Part shown: positions 36,101-46,588 of the stretch, one piece after another
Position numbering within the stretch: position 1 is the stretch's first letter
Layout: each line of letters begins with the position of its first letter
Assembly (NCBI RefSeq): GCF_014839805.1
Contig: NC_051132.1
Coordinates: 3,658,001-3,722,000, forward strand
Origin: Manduca sexta
Lineage: Eukaryota; Arthropoda; Insecta; Lepidoptera; Sphingidae
Length of the DNA: 64,000 nt
Direction of reading: 5' to 3'
The notes under the pieces: model-generated
Database searches by the model: none
The model's input: the letters and a program-made list of their open reading frames with translations, nothing else
Told to the model about the DNA's origin: nothing
Position numbers and translations under genes: made by a program

Positions 36101-39100
36101 TAATATCGTTAACAACGCGGGATATTCGAGAATCATAAAAACTCGACTTAACTATAGCATATTATCAAGAGGTAAAATAATTGGTATCGTTGAAGGAGCT
36201 CGGTTATCCAGCTATTTTATGTTCACTAGTATTAACATCTAATTTTGTTGATGTCGTTGCGATGAATGATACCGTATTGGGGGTTAGAATCATAATGCAG
36301 GTAATGTTTTCATGTAAACCAGTGTACACTAGCGATATGGGAAAATGAGTGGTTTGCTGACGACGGAAAGTTCGCTATAGTTTCGCTAGTTTCGTCATAT
36401 TTAAGTAAATATCTACGGAAGTGAGTATCAAGGAATGAAACATGTCTATGTGGTTTGGTTACCTGAAAACTATAACTATGTATGATTCATCACATCTACT
36501 CGTTTAATTTAGCTAGGAGTACAGAATAAAGTGGTCCCAAAATTGTTTGAAAAGTTGGTAGATATTAGTTTAATTTTTATCACTAGACTTAATCAATACA
36601 TTAATGTAACTTAATTCATTTTAATCTGTTAAATGTTAAACACAATAAAATTTCAGTGAATTTTTTACTCTAACACCAGTTCGGAAAGCAGTTTCTAGCA
36701 GAGAAAAACAAGAAATTCTATTACCATTACCCACCCTATAATTGAGTTGAAACACTTACCGGACAACACAACAGTGATGAACAACACTATGAACGAGCCG
36801 GAGAACAGGCCCACTTTGAACGTGGTCCACGGACTCTGCTGTTCCCCGAGCGGCGGCACGCGCAGCTTCTTCATCGCCTTCTGCCGGTCGCCGCCCTCCA
36901 GGTCGTTGGTCACTGTCGCCTCCGTATCGCTTATCAACCTGTCTATGTCTTTGTTTGTGTAGAAATGCGACGTTTCTACGTGTACGGCACGCCATTGTGC
37001 ACCGTTGCTTACGTTTAATAACTGAAAATAAATTCATGGGTTTTTATGCTGGTTGACACCATCAGGTCGCTACGCCTGTTCCTGATCTAAAGCAGTGCCT
37101 CCTAAAACTGAATTTCCAAGCTCTGTAAAGCGCTTCACCAAGATCGATATCCTGGCGTGAATGTTCAAATGATTTCAAATTGGAATACAACAGAGCAAAC
37201 TGCTCTTGGTGGTAGAATGTAGGTATTTACCCTACTGGGTAAACTTGTAACATTTTAGTCAATGTTATACATGAAGTGTTCATCATCTTGTACTCCGAGT
37301 ATGACAATTTAAGCCTATCACAAGACCCAAGACAAGGCCAGACAACGCAAACAGACCACACAAGTTGTGGACAAACAAAATGGTTTAAACAAACAATAAG
37401 CAATTGAATTTCCGGTGTGAAATACAAAATCTGAATTTTCGTTGGCCGCGGACCGTCATAAATAATTATAAGACGCCTTTTTGCACCAGTGACACGAGTA
37501 AACGAGATATGAAAGAGTTGATCTTGGGTTCGATTTCCAAATAAGAAAAAAACTTTATGTGAGTTCAGCGAACATGTTTTAGCAGAGATTCTCGAAGGTA
37601 TTCATGTCAAGTGAGCGGTCGCGCCGGTCGTGAAACTGAACTAGTCTTCTCACAGGATGTTTCTACACTATAGAGCATTTCAGTTTTTGTCGACTGTCGT
37701 TGTAACCCTCCAACGTTAGGATGGACTGATTTCAAAGTGACATATTAAAAGATCCCGGGCCTATCTAACGATCGAGACTTTCCGCCCTCACATCCACCAA
37801 TACAACTCCAGTAAGCCAGGATCAGCAGTGGCACGCATTTTATGACACCGAGCAGAGAAGCTCGGCGACTCTCAGGGAAAACTAATATCTCATTATCCCG
37901 AAACAAAATTAATCAAATAGAAAGATAGGGAAGAGTTGGAAATATTAATTGTCCACTTCCCTCCATAGCAATGCGGGTGACAAAATCATGATCTACCTAT
38001 CTAGCGATATCGGTTATTTACTCCCGGTTTCGGCGATTATGGCATCCGATGACAAACGTGGGGTAGACAGAGAACGATACTAAGGTAGAGTTAGCCCCAT
38101 ATTTTTGTATACGGGCACGGGAGTATGACCCCACTGTACCTGATGGTAAGTGGAGTCGGGTCCAATGAATGTTGACTAACGAGAGATGATTACCCCTAGG
38201 CAATCGACACAATTATGCCGGCCTGTTAGAACCTGATATACACCGGCTGATCCCGGAACGCGACACACTTACGTAGGTCACTATGGCCGTTTTAACACCT
38301 TGTATACGGTGGTCGCTATCGAGGCGGATATAAAACATATCCTACCACCAGCATATAAATAAAACCGAAGATAAAACCAAATGTACGTACATATTACAAA
38401 GTAATTTAACTAATTAATATTATTATTAATATTTTGGTCTTGACCGCATGTGTTGCTATATCGGCAATGTTATCTCACCGCGGTTAACCAGTCTAAAGCG
38501 AAAACGTTGTGTCAATGTTATAAATTATTTCGGAAAGAATTTGTCAAAGATTAAAGAAAGATAACACGATATGATTTTATTACGCAGTGGTTAATAAAAC
38601 TTTTCTATCATGTTGCTATTTCAACTTTAAGTGTGGCACAACGATCAGTTTGGGTTGTGGATTTGAATTCAAGAAACATGTTAAAGAAACTTACATAGCT
38701 TTTTTGTACGTACACGGCTAAGTAACCTACTGCACCCGATGGTAAGCGGAATGGCATTCAGATAGAATGTTGAGTGGTGGGTGACGATTGTCCCTCGTCA
38801 GTCGACACAGTTATGCCGGCCGCCTTAAAACCAGATATCCATAAATTGATTCCGAAATGCGACACATAAATGGGTCGTTATGGAAGGTTTTAATGCATAA
38901 ATCTAATATATAAAATTCTCGTGTCACAATGTTTGTCTCCGTACTCCTCCGAAACGGCTTTACCGATTTTAACCAAATTTTGCATGCATATTCAGTAGGT
39001 CTGAGAATCGGCTAACATCTATTTTTCATACCCCTAAGTGTTAAGGGTTGTCCACCCTTAACATTTTTTTTATAATTCTATACAAATTTTTATTTTTTTT

Positions 39101-42100
39101 ATTATGTCGCATTAAAAAATACATTCAACCCTAAATTTATACCCTTCTATCACCAACCCCTATTTTTTGTAAAAAAAAAATGTTAAGGGTGGACAACCCT
39201 TAACACTTAGGGGTATGAAAAATAGATGTTAGCCGATTCTCAGACCTACTGAATATGCATGCAAAATTTGGTTAAAATCGGTAAAGCCGTTTCGGAGGAG
39301 TACGGAGACAAACATTGTGACACGAGAATCTATACTCTATACTATTATATAAAGCTGAAGAGTTTGTTTGTTTGTTTGTTTGTTTGTTTGAACGCGCTAA
39401 TCTCAGGAACTACCGGTCCAAACTGAAAAATTCTTTTTGTGTTGGATAGCCCTTTGTTCCTGGAGTGCTATAGGCTATATATCATCATGCTATAACCAAT
39501 AGGAGCGGAGCAGTAATGAAACATGTTGCAAAAACGGGGAAAATTATGAGTTTTGAGAGCTTCCGTTGCCTGCGCTGCGTAAACGGTTAAAGTTATGCAA
39601 CAATGATGTATGACGGGATTGTTTCACTTAAAAAGTTCTAAATAATATAACCAAAGTCCCCCGCTGCATCTGTCTGCCTTAACGTGTTAAACTCAAAAAC
39701 TACCTAACGTATTAAGATGAAATTTGGTATGGAGACAGTTTGAGACCCTGGGAAGAACATAGGCTCCCGGGAAACTACTATTTTTATAACGGAAAACTTT
39801 AGCCTGAAAAACTTTATAACGCGGGCGGAGCCGCGAGTAAAAGCTAGTTTTATATATTAGAGAGATAAAACAAAGTCCCCCGCTGCATCTGTCTGCCTGA
39901 ACGTGTTAAACTCAAAAACTACCCAACGTATTAAGATGAAATTTGGTATGGAACAGTTTGAGACCCTGGGAAGAACATAGGCTCCCGGGAAACTACTACT
40001 TTTATAACGGAAAACTTTAGCCTGAAAAACTTTATAACGCGGGCGGAGCCGCGGGCAAAAGCTAGTATCTATATATATAAAAGAAAGTGGTGTTAGTTAC
40101 ACTATTTATAACACAAGAACGGATGAACCGATTTGGCTGAAAATTGGTGGAGAGGTAGCTTAGAACCAGGAGACGGACATAGGATACTTTTTATCCCGTT
40201 CCCACGGGAACGGGAACGTGACATAAGACGTGGTATAAGAAACCAAAATTTGTTATGGAGATAGTATAAGACCCTGGGAAGGTTATAGGCTACTATCCCA
40301 GAAAACTCCTTCACGCGGGCGAAGTCGCGAGCAAAAGCTAGTAATAAATATATCCTACTATCAACTTTCCATTTAAATGCTAACTATTGGGATGCGTTAT
40401 TATATAGTGTACGGAGTAATTTGCACGGACTCTTAGGCTTTAAAGATAAGGGACTGAGTAGTATTATGGTGCTCCTTGACTACTCGCGCGCTTTTGACTG
40501 TTTACATCCCGAACTTTTGTTAGCCAAACTGGCAAGCTATGGGTTTTCACTTAATACCTGCAGATGGTTTCGGACTTTTCTCACGGGACGGGAACAGTTC
40601 GTTGTTACAGATAGCAAAGGCGGAGATAAAAAATATTCTGCAATTAAACAATTACAAAGAGGGGTACCCCAGGGTTCATTATTAAGTCCAATTCTGTTTA
40701 GTATCTTCACAGCCGATTTACCAAAATGCATAGAGTCCTGTAAATATCATTTATACGCTGACGATACACAACTATACTACTCGTTCCCTAGTAAAGACAC
40801 TGAAGCAGCTATCAAGAAAATAAATAATGACTTGACGAATATTTACAACTGGTCCAAAAAAAACTCCCTGTTATTAAATCCGACAAAATCTCAAATGCTA
40901 GTGCTAGGAACAAAACATCAAATAAAACATACGCTTAATTGTGGAGAGCAGGTAAAAATTAACGACACAGTGCTTGAACATGTAAAATCTGCACGTAATC
41001 TGGGTCTTATTATAGATGGGGAACAAAAATATGTAGATCATATAAACAGTAAAATTAGAAACGCCTTTTTTAAATTAAAAGCTCTATACAAAATTAGACC
41101 ATACATTAACGAAAACCTTCGGATTCTTCTAACCGAGTCACTAGTTCTGTCTCAATTTAATTATTGCAGTACGGTGTTCGGGCCCAGGTTAAACTCCAAA
41201 ACAGAAAGAATTATCCAAAGAGTACAAAATGCCTGTATACGATTTTGTTATAATATACCTCGGAGAGAATTCATCACACCATATTTGAATAAGAAAAAAA
41301 TTCTCAACATGTCTGCAAGAAGGGAATTACATTACGCTTGCACAGTCCAAAGAGTAATTTGGTATAAAAAACCAGAATATTTATTCGAAAAACTCTCTTG
41401 GGTAAAAGATATAACTCATAGGAATCTTCGGTCGGCTAGTAATAACTCTCTTGTCACTCCAGTGCACAGCTCCACACGGTACAGAACGTGTTTCAAGTTC
41501 ACTGCAGCAAGAATTTGGAACGACCTCCCCCCTCCTTTAAGAAAAAAGATAAGTTTACTGACATTTAAAATGAGGTACAAAAATGCTTTACTTAAAAGAC
41601 AGCTTGCAGCAGAAAACTTGACTCACCCTTACTGGCAATTTTCTCGCCTATGTGACTATTTTAATGAATAACCCATATTATACAATTAGTTATGCACAAA
41701 TAAATTCATACACTAACACACACATACTCACACACACACACACACACGCACACACACACACACACACATATAAACTAGAGATCCGTTCTTATAAAAGTCA
41801 TTATTGCTTTTTATTTAATTTTTAGTCATTTGATATTGTTTTTTTTTTTTTCACATAGTTTAATTTACTTAAACATAAAATGTTATTTGTCACTTGGAAG
41901 GCCAACGCTATACACTTTCCGCATAACATCCTAGGAAGTTAGGAGAGGCTGAAAACCAGCGCTGCTCGGAACCACTGTCCCGGTCAGCACAAGCTGAGCC
42001 GCATCCTTTTGTCTTTATTATAGTATAAGTGAAAGAATATGTATGTTATCACTTGTGTAATAAGACAATAAACTGATTTATTATTATTATTATTATTATT

Positions 42101-45100
42101 TAAGTAAGAAAGTATCCAGCGTTTAGTCATGTTGGTACTCTTGTAATGGTTGTCGCATTCCCCACATTTTTCGAACAGGTGGCAATATATTTCAAACATA
42201 TTAACGATAAACCACAACGTCTATTCATTAGATAGGTACAGATAAAATATGCAAGCGCAATCGCTAACAATAACAATCTTATCTTACAATGAATCAATAA
42301 ATCTCACCTTATCGTGTTTCTTCAATATTTTCCTAAAGCCTGTATAGTTTAGGTTCTGATAGTTTTGCAGTAGAATTAAACTAAGGTAGAATTCGCTAAA
42401 GGCCAGCTTCAATTCCTGTACTTTCCGTCGCGGCAGTGGCGCCTTTTTACTGTCACCACTGCTTTTCGGCTTTATAGTGTCGAAATGCGACTTCAACTCG
42501 CTCTGCAACGTGGCGAATTTACGCGTCGCTTCAGCAAGTTTTTCTGTAAATAATTTTATTATTACAGTCATATAATTTCGTTATGTGTGTTGACTACTGC
42601 AATTTTATGAAGATAACTAATTAAAATACTTCACTAATTCGCCCAGAAATAAGGTGTACCAAACTTATTTTTTTTTTCTTACTAAACTGTAAACTGCGAT
42701 TTTGCGTAGCTTCGATAATGGTACCCCAGAATATACGCCTTTTAAAGGTCAACAATACTTGGAAGCCTTTATCTCCCTCATTCAAAGATAATTGTTTTCT
42801 GGCGTTAGGAATGTTCATAAATAGTCGGAATACCTCTATCATTTTGGAAGCCCTGAACTTGTTTGTTATAAAGAAATGATTGATTGCTATTGCAAGATAT
42901 AGACTTTCAAGGAAAAATTGTTAGTCATTCTTACATGATAAGGAATGCAGAGTTATAAATTTATATTTCCTATATTAATATTTAAAACATTTTATGTTTT
43001 TGTACCATTTCTGGATATTGAAAGACTTTACTCTAAACATTTTAGGTAATGACTTTCTTGCTTTATATATTTGTGGACCAAAGCAGTAATAATTAAAGAT
43101 ATGTATAATGTAATTTCATGTGTCTCTGAGCTTAAAATAATAACATTTTAATATTTATCAACTACGTATGTTGCATATACCGTATAATGACAAAAAAATT
43201 ATGAAAGTAATTTTGAAATAAGAAATTACTTACTACATAATTTTCAAATTAACTAATAAGTATTAAAAATAACTATACCTGAATAAAATGTATTAATCTT
43301 TTTCAACTCTTGATCACAGTAATGGAAGAATGTTTCATCAAAGTTAGCAAAGTGACGGGAAAGAACCTCGGGCTCCACATTTTCCGCAGACGGCGCCTCC
43401 TCTACGGCTGTGTATAGCATCGCTTTCATTTCCTACAATCAAACGAATGGAATAATTTATTGTGTTTTTTTTGTATACAGATACAGCAGTTGATTCCACT
43501 GTTTTTGATGATAAATGTAGTGGAGTCCCATCAAATATGGACTGACGAGAGATGATTACGCATTGGCAGTCGATACAATTATGCTGGCCTGTTGGAACCG
43601 GATATACACTGGTTAATACCGCTATGTGACACACTTACATGGGCCACCTTGGTAGGTTTTAACACATTGTGTATGGTGGTCACTATCCGGGCGGATATAA
43701 AATATATGCTACTACAAGCATAGTATGCTACTTTAGTAACTTTATGTTATGAATGTGTGGCAATTAGTTAATACTTTATGTTATTACTTGGATTAAAATA
43801 ATTGATCTATACTATCATTATGTATAGAAAAATATTTATATTCTGAATAAACATGCTATACTGGACTGCTGTCATCATGAGAATAGGGTACCGGACTCAT
43901 TTTTGTTCCTTACTATTATCAAACATTTACATAATTTAAATTATAACACAGAAGGAATTATTAAAATCCGGTAAAAAATCAACAAGTTATAAGTCTTTGA
44001 ATTTCGGTGGAAGGGGTAACTAACAAGAAACAGAAAAGACGAAATATCCACATGTGACGTCATCGGGAATTACGACGCGTGCGAAAAAAAGAGATGAAGC
44101 GATATCCTCACATCGTGCCCACTTCTGCACGTTACAATATTTTAAATATGAATTACTCGCTCATTTTTTAACCAATTGTTATGCAGTTTTCGCAGGAGTG
44201 CTTCTTTTTCGTATTATTAAACATTACATATAGAATAATGTACAAAATCAAGCATAGGCCGGTCCCCTTTTCTTTTAGTAATAAAAAGCTACATTGTTTG
44301 TGTACTAGAGGCTTATTTTATAAAAAATTTACTGCTAATTATAATGAATAATAGGACTTTGCCATTCATACTATTAATTCATAGTTCATAAAGTCATTCT
44401 TATAATATTTACAAAATAAACCAAATGTAATCAATCATGCTAGAAACTCAATAAAATCATATTATAATACACCAATAGATATGTTACCATTGAAAATGTG
44501 TTAATTTAGAAGTCTTCACATAGTTTCCTGGTAAGGTGTGAAAAGTTCAGCAATACAGCTCATATTTAGATATTCTAAGTATTTGTATGTTCAAGATATA
44601 ACTTCAAATTTTAATAAAACTGTAAATATTGTTTCACATTACAATATAAGTTAAAAAGTTCATGTTTAATACATATTTATATAAAATATTTTATAATCAT
44701 ACAAAAGGCTCTGTGATACTCCGCAACAGGTTTTGTTATGATCAATATGAATTATTAAGCTATAAATAATATAGATCCATGGAATACAGTCACTTATAAG
44801 TTTTTTGTTTTAGCTGCACTATAAAAATTAAAATGTATAAATTCATATTATAAACATATTGCTGGCAGGAATTAAAACTGAAAACCTCTTTGTTTCATCA
44901 TTGAATAATTGTTATTATGAAACACATCTATTTTAAGATTATATCCTTTTGTTTAATAGTTAAATATCATAAATGGATATCACATTTTATAGTCATTTTG
45001 AGATGTACACAATGTACACACAGCTTTAATAATTTAATTTGGTACCTAACCTTTAACCAAATTTTAAATTAACATGCAATTTATGATAGGGGCAATTGAA

Positions 45101-45477
45101 TATACATCAAGTAGGGGTAATATTGTTGTTAAAACATACATGAGCAATTATTGCTAAATTGCTTAATTACTTTGTCTTAAAAAAAACACCGAAAATTACT
45201 TCTAACGAAATAATTTTAACTGAAATAATATAATAATGTATGAATTGACCAATTACACAAAATGATGTAATGTGGTCATGGATAAGGCTATAATTCAGTC
45301 ATACAATAATCGTAAATAAGACCACAGCGAGAGTCACGAGACATCATAAATCAGAGAGTAGGTACGTTATTAAATAAGACTTGTTTGTGACTAATACAAG
45401 GTACGTACTTCATAGTTTATGTACTGTTTCCGCCACTCGGGCGTTATGTGGGCACTCAAATGTTCCGCGAACTTCAT
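27200..45477 (-). CDS. XPR1: XPR1-type phosphate exporter (SPX-EXS protein)
   Basis: Animal XPR1 exports inorganic phosphate across the plasma membrane, gated by inositol pyrophosphates bound to its SPX domain. Coding exons on the minus strand in order: 45477-45409, 43432-43279, 42543-42308, 37021-36760, 31227-30857, 30206-30059, 29628-29434, 29009-28837, 28457-28327, 28024-27869, 27317-27200. Total 2013 nt, 670 residues (about 700 in vertebrates). The SPX domain spans residues 1 to about 190, with the basic KILKKHDK ligand-binding cluster at the end of exon 3. Hydrophobic membrane segments run from about residue 215 onward ([33 protein letters not shown]). The EXS domain covers roughly 400-600 ([46 protein letters not shown]). 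The exon 6 donor (A|GTGGGT) was chosen because it alone preserves frame. Introns 3 and 4 each exceed 5 kb and are full of transposons. Confidence 0.93.
32545..32805 (-). mobile_element. tRNA-derived SINE (family B), full-length
   Basis: On the minus strand it begins GACTGCCTCGGTGGCGTAGT with a Pol III A box (TGGCGTAGTTG), then a B box (GGTTCGAATCC), and ends in an ATGT-type short repeat tail. A perfect 12-bp target duplication, ATGACTGTAATA, lies at 32533-32544 and 32806-32817. The head closely resembles a tRNA 5' half and T arm. It is intact and recent-looking. Confidence 0.88.
33140..33265 (+). pseudogene. LINE ORF2 C-terminal remnant
   Basis: Reads RLWNSL in one frame and [19 protein letters not shown] in another, followed by a stop. 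The sequence order (WNSL, then YNP..FRR.LKKHL) is the usual C-terminal end of non-LTR retrotransposon ORF2 proteins. A frameshift separates the two halves. Confidence 0.5.
33858..34088 (-). repeat. Interspersed repeat family X copy
   Basis: Minus-strand copy containing (as reverse complement) the family's CACCTGATGGTAAGTGGAGT core and the segments around CGACACTATTATGTCGGCC, CGCGACACATTTACGTGGG and GGCGGATATGAAATATGTCC. It directly abuts the SINE A copy at 34089. Confidence 0.65.
34089..34408 (-). mobile_element. SINE family A copy, head damaged
   Basis: Same order as the full copy at 2107-2429: an AATCAGCCCTGTATT tail, GGATTAGGCCTTAGTCCACC, GAAGGAAAACATCG (on the minus strand), a diverged B box (GATTCAAATCC) and CTAGTTGGGTGTGGACCG. 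The first bases of the tRNA-like head are diverged or missing. No target duplication was identified. Confidence 0.75.
35472..35675 (-). mobile_element. Short non-autonomous Helitron, complete
   Basis: On the minus strand it starts TCTATACGTATTATAAAACA (5' end at 35675 after A). It ends with the hairpin ACGCGGACGAAGTCGCGAGC followed by AAAAGCTAG (3' end at 35472, then T). It is 204 bp, non-coding, and the same 3' type as the other copies in this window. Confidence 0.8.
38106..38352 (+). repeat. Interspersed repeat family X, near full copy
   Basis: Starts TGTATACGGGCACGG, continues through CACTGTACCTGATGGTAAGT, CGACACAATTATGCCGGCC, CACACTTACGTAGGTCACTA and GGCGGATATAAAACATATCC, ending near CCTACCACCAGCA. 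It is one of the longest of the six copies seen. No ORF. Confidence 0.7.
38700..38898 (+). repeat. Interspersed repeat family X copy
   Basis: Carries TTTTTTGTACGTACACGG, CACCCGATGGTAAGCGGA, CGACACAGTTATGCCGGCC and CGACACATAAATGGGTCGTT. It is truncated at its 3' side where the foldback element begins. Confidence 0.65.
38903..39329. mobile_element. Foldback element with perfect ~150-bp arms
   Basis: The left arm from 38915 (ATTCTCGTGTCACAATG...) to about 39071 is the reverse complement, without a mismatch over about 150 bp by eye, of the right arm from about 39173 to 39329 (...CATTGTGACACGAGAAT). The loop is about 100 nt and AT-rich. Inside each arm is a smaller hairpin, GTTAAGGG-TTGTCCA-CCCTTAAC. 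The left edge reads A then TCTAATATATAAAATTCTCG, which looks like a Helitron-type 5' end, so the arms may be two head-to-head Helitron 5' pieces. No ORF. Confidence 0.8.
39329..39847 (+). mobile_element. Non-autonomous Helitron
   Basis: Opens TCTATAC, which is repeated once (39329 and 39336), then TATTATATAAAGC and a GTTTGTTT run. It has one copy of the ~123-bp array unit and the AAAGTCCCCCGCTGCATCTG 3' module, and ends GCGGGCGGAGCCGCGAGTAA, then AAGCTAG, before T. The exact 5' base is ambiguous because the foldback's last base overlaps the TC. Confidence 0.75.
39866..40065 (+). mobile_element. Extra Helitron 3' module
   Basis: A second copy of the ~200-bp 3' module (ATAAAACAAAGTCCCCCGCT to GCGGGCGGAGCCGCGGGC, then AAAAGCTAG) directly behind the Helitron ending at 39847. 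It has no recognisable 5' TC end of its own. It is either an alternative 3' terminus or a short truncated copy. Confidence 0.65.
40068..40341 (+). mobile_element. Short non-autonomous Helitron, complete
   Basis: Starts TCTATATATATAAAAGAAAG (after A), ends hairpin ACGCGGGCGAAGTCGCGAGC, then AAAAGCTAG, before T. It is 274 bp and contains a CGTTCCCACGGGAACGGGAA palindrome in the middle. It is a different subfamily from its left neighbour by its 5' end. Confidence 0.75.
40421..41671 (+). CDS. Reverse transcriptase C-terminal part (LINE ORF2)
   Basis: 416 codons without a break. From the N-terminus: RT motif A ([13 protein letters not shown], residues about 18-30), motif B ([13 protein letters not shown], about 86-98), motif C with the catalytic pair (YADDTQLYY, about 114-122), thumb ([10 protein letters not shown]), then a C-terminal domain ending in a segment with [12 protein letters not shown]. 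This is the order in non-LTR retrotransposon ORF2. The apurinic endonuclease and fingers motifs upstream of motif A are missing, so the product would be inactive alone. The methionine is simply the first in the open frame; a true start lay upstream in the full element. The unbroken frame suggests a recent insertion into the XPR1 intron. Confidence 0.9.
   Translation: MHGLLGFKDKGLSSIMVLLDYSRAFDCLHPELLLAKLASYGFSLNTCRWFRTFLTGREQFVVTDSKGGDKKYSAIKQLQRGVPQGSLLSPILFSIFTADLPKCIESCKYHLYADDTQLYYSFPSKDTEAAIKKINNDLTNIYNWSKKNSLLLNPTKSQMLVLGTKHQIKHTLNCGEQVKINDTVLEHVKSARNLGLIIDGEQKYVDHINSKIRNAFFKLKALYKIRPYINENLRILLTESLVLSQFNYCSTVFGPRLNSKTERIIQRVQNACIRFCYNIPRREFITPYLNKKKILNMSARRELHYACTVQRVIWYKKPEYLFEKLSWVKDITHRNLRSASNNSLVTPVHSSTRYRTCFKFTAARIWNDLPPPLRKKISLLTFKMRYKNALLKRQLAAENLTHPYWQFSRLCDYFNE
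41718..41769. repeat. (CA)n microsatellite
   Basis: CA dinucleotide run with a few interruptions (CACTCA, CG), inside the LINE 3' UTR. Confidence 0.9.
43433..45408. other. XPR1 intron 1
   Basis: About 2 kb separating the 23-codon first coding exon from exon 2. It contains a family X repeat (43470-43725). The rest is AT-rich with no exon recognised. Confidence 0.6.
43470..43725 (+). repeat. Interspersed repeat family X copy
   Basis: Contains TTTTTTTTGTATACAGATAC at its start, GACTGACGAGAGATGATTAC, TCGATACAATTATGCTGGCC, GTGACACACTTACATGGGCC and GGCGGATATAAAATATATGC. It is nearly full length but diverged in the 5' core. Confidence 0.65.
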
Positions 45478-46583
45478 TTTCTACCCGCCAGACACACGTC
45501 TTTATCACAACGATCACTTTAAAATAATGCACAATAAAACAACTAGTTTGATACACAGTTTGCTTTACGATAAACGAGATAACGGTGACCTCAATATAAT
45601 GGACATAATACGATTAAACAAACACTGGAATGCTTATGGTGTTACGCTACAATTTATATACAGTTTTGTAATTTGTTCTCATATTTTATTTCTTCTTTTA
45701 ATATTTTGTGATAAAAAAGAAAATTTTACAAAACTGATTTTGACAGGCTGGTCTGTAGTGATGTTTGACATTTAAATGACGCTGGTGATGTACTCCTTGT
45801 CGATATTTTAATCGACTAGGATATACCAAAATCGATATTAAACTAAATAAAATCATCAATAAACATGGTTTTGTATTTATCTAAAACGCTCTATAAACAA
45901 AAATATGGTATAATTTATTTGAAAAGCCTAAATTATGAAAGATATAATTTTTTTAGGTACGCGTGTGACTTAGGGCCGATACAAGGGTTTATTGGTTTAT
46001 TGGTCTCTGACAGACACGACATCACCGCCGCGCCGTGGCGACACGTTTTTACATACGCTGAGTACTCCCCTTTCAATCTGTGATTATAAAATTTGCGGCA
46101 AATTGTTTACAATCTTGCATCCATGAATTAAATATTTATATCTTGTAATATTTTAAATATTGAACATTTTAAACTTTTAACCGCCTATCCATAAACAGAA
46201 TATTGCCTAAAATTGTAGACACTAATTTTAATTCATCATCCAATATCCAACATAGCATTTACCAATTTCACTGGCTTTTAAATTGTTTAGTGGGTGTAAA
46301 TGTTAATTATTAAATACCTCAGAACTCAGTCATTTATTCATTTATCAATTTGCATTTTTAGAAAAACATATTTTAAGATTGGTCCCATAGATTTTTTCTC
46401 AAAATTGGTTGTGCTTTTGGTTTGGTTTTTCCCATTTTCAGGGTTAGGTAGAGGTTTAACACTTCGGCATAATAGTCGTAACGCGTGCGCAACATTATTA
46501 CCCATAGAAACAGTCTAGTACTATCTTACTAGAACAAAAAAAAAAAAATTTTACTGAAAAAAAAACCTTTAAAAATGCACATT
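45478..46583. other. XPR1 upstream / EXOSC1 downstream region
   Basis: XPR1's promoter and 5' UTR must lie here or further upstream, since EXOSC1 is in tandem on the same strand. A GC-richer patch at 45955-46070 is a possible untranslated exon or core promoter, which cannot be settled from sequence alone. No other gene seen. Confidence 0.4.
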
Positions 46584-46588
46584 TTATT
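46583..46588 (-). terminator. AATAAA overlapping the EXOSC1 stop codon
   Basis: The last codon and stop (GAA TAA) plus the next bases spell AATAAA on the minus strand, so the only nearby canonical poly(A) signal overlaps the stop codon. A T-rich run on the + strand (A-rich on the minus strand) follows. If used, the 3' UTR would be only about 15-30 nt. Confidence 0.45.

Larger units (their letters stand above)
31228..36759. other. XPR1 intron 4 (5.5 kb), repeat-bearing
   Basis: Holds a SINE B (32545-32805), a LINE C-terminal remnant (about 33140-33260), repeat family X next to a SINE A (33858-34408) and a short Helitron (35472-35675). A segment near 31873-31985 (TAATATTATAAATGGAAAAG...) looks like another common lepidopteran repeat. 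No host exon was recognised within it. Confidence 0.6.
40380..42102 (+). mobile_element. 5'-truncated non-LTR retrotransposon (CR1/L2-like)
   Basis: The 3' portion of a LINE, antisense to XPR1: an open reverse-transcriptase C-terminal frame (see the ORF), a 3' UTR with a (CA)n run at 41718-41769, and a 3' end in a microsatellite of TTA/ATT units at about 42079-42101. Microsatellite tails instead of poly(A) are usual for CR1/L2 relatives. The endonuclease and the first RT motifs are absent. The left edge is close to the Helitron at 40341. Confidence 0.8.
37022..42307. other. XPR1 intron 3 (5.3 kb), transposon pile-up
   Basis: Contains two copies of repeat family X, a perfect foldback, three successive Helitron pieces and a LINE with an open reverse-transcriptase frame, in that order from left to right on the + strand. 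No host exon was seen between exons 3 and 4. Confidence 0.7.

Noticed and set aside
38903..39329. Foldback read as a bacterial-type terminator or CRISPR-like repeat
   Set aside because: The context is a eukaryotic intron, there are only two arms in inverted orientation and no spacer pattern.
43870..44275. Candidate MITE with GGG-ACCGG-type ends
   Set aside because: Only a weak inverted match (about 12 of 15) and no target duplication could be found.
45419..45775. 118-codon + strand frame over the XPR1 first exon
   Set aside because: Overlaps the conserved SPX start of XPR1 on the opposite strand and has no homology of its own.
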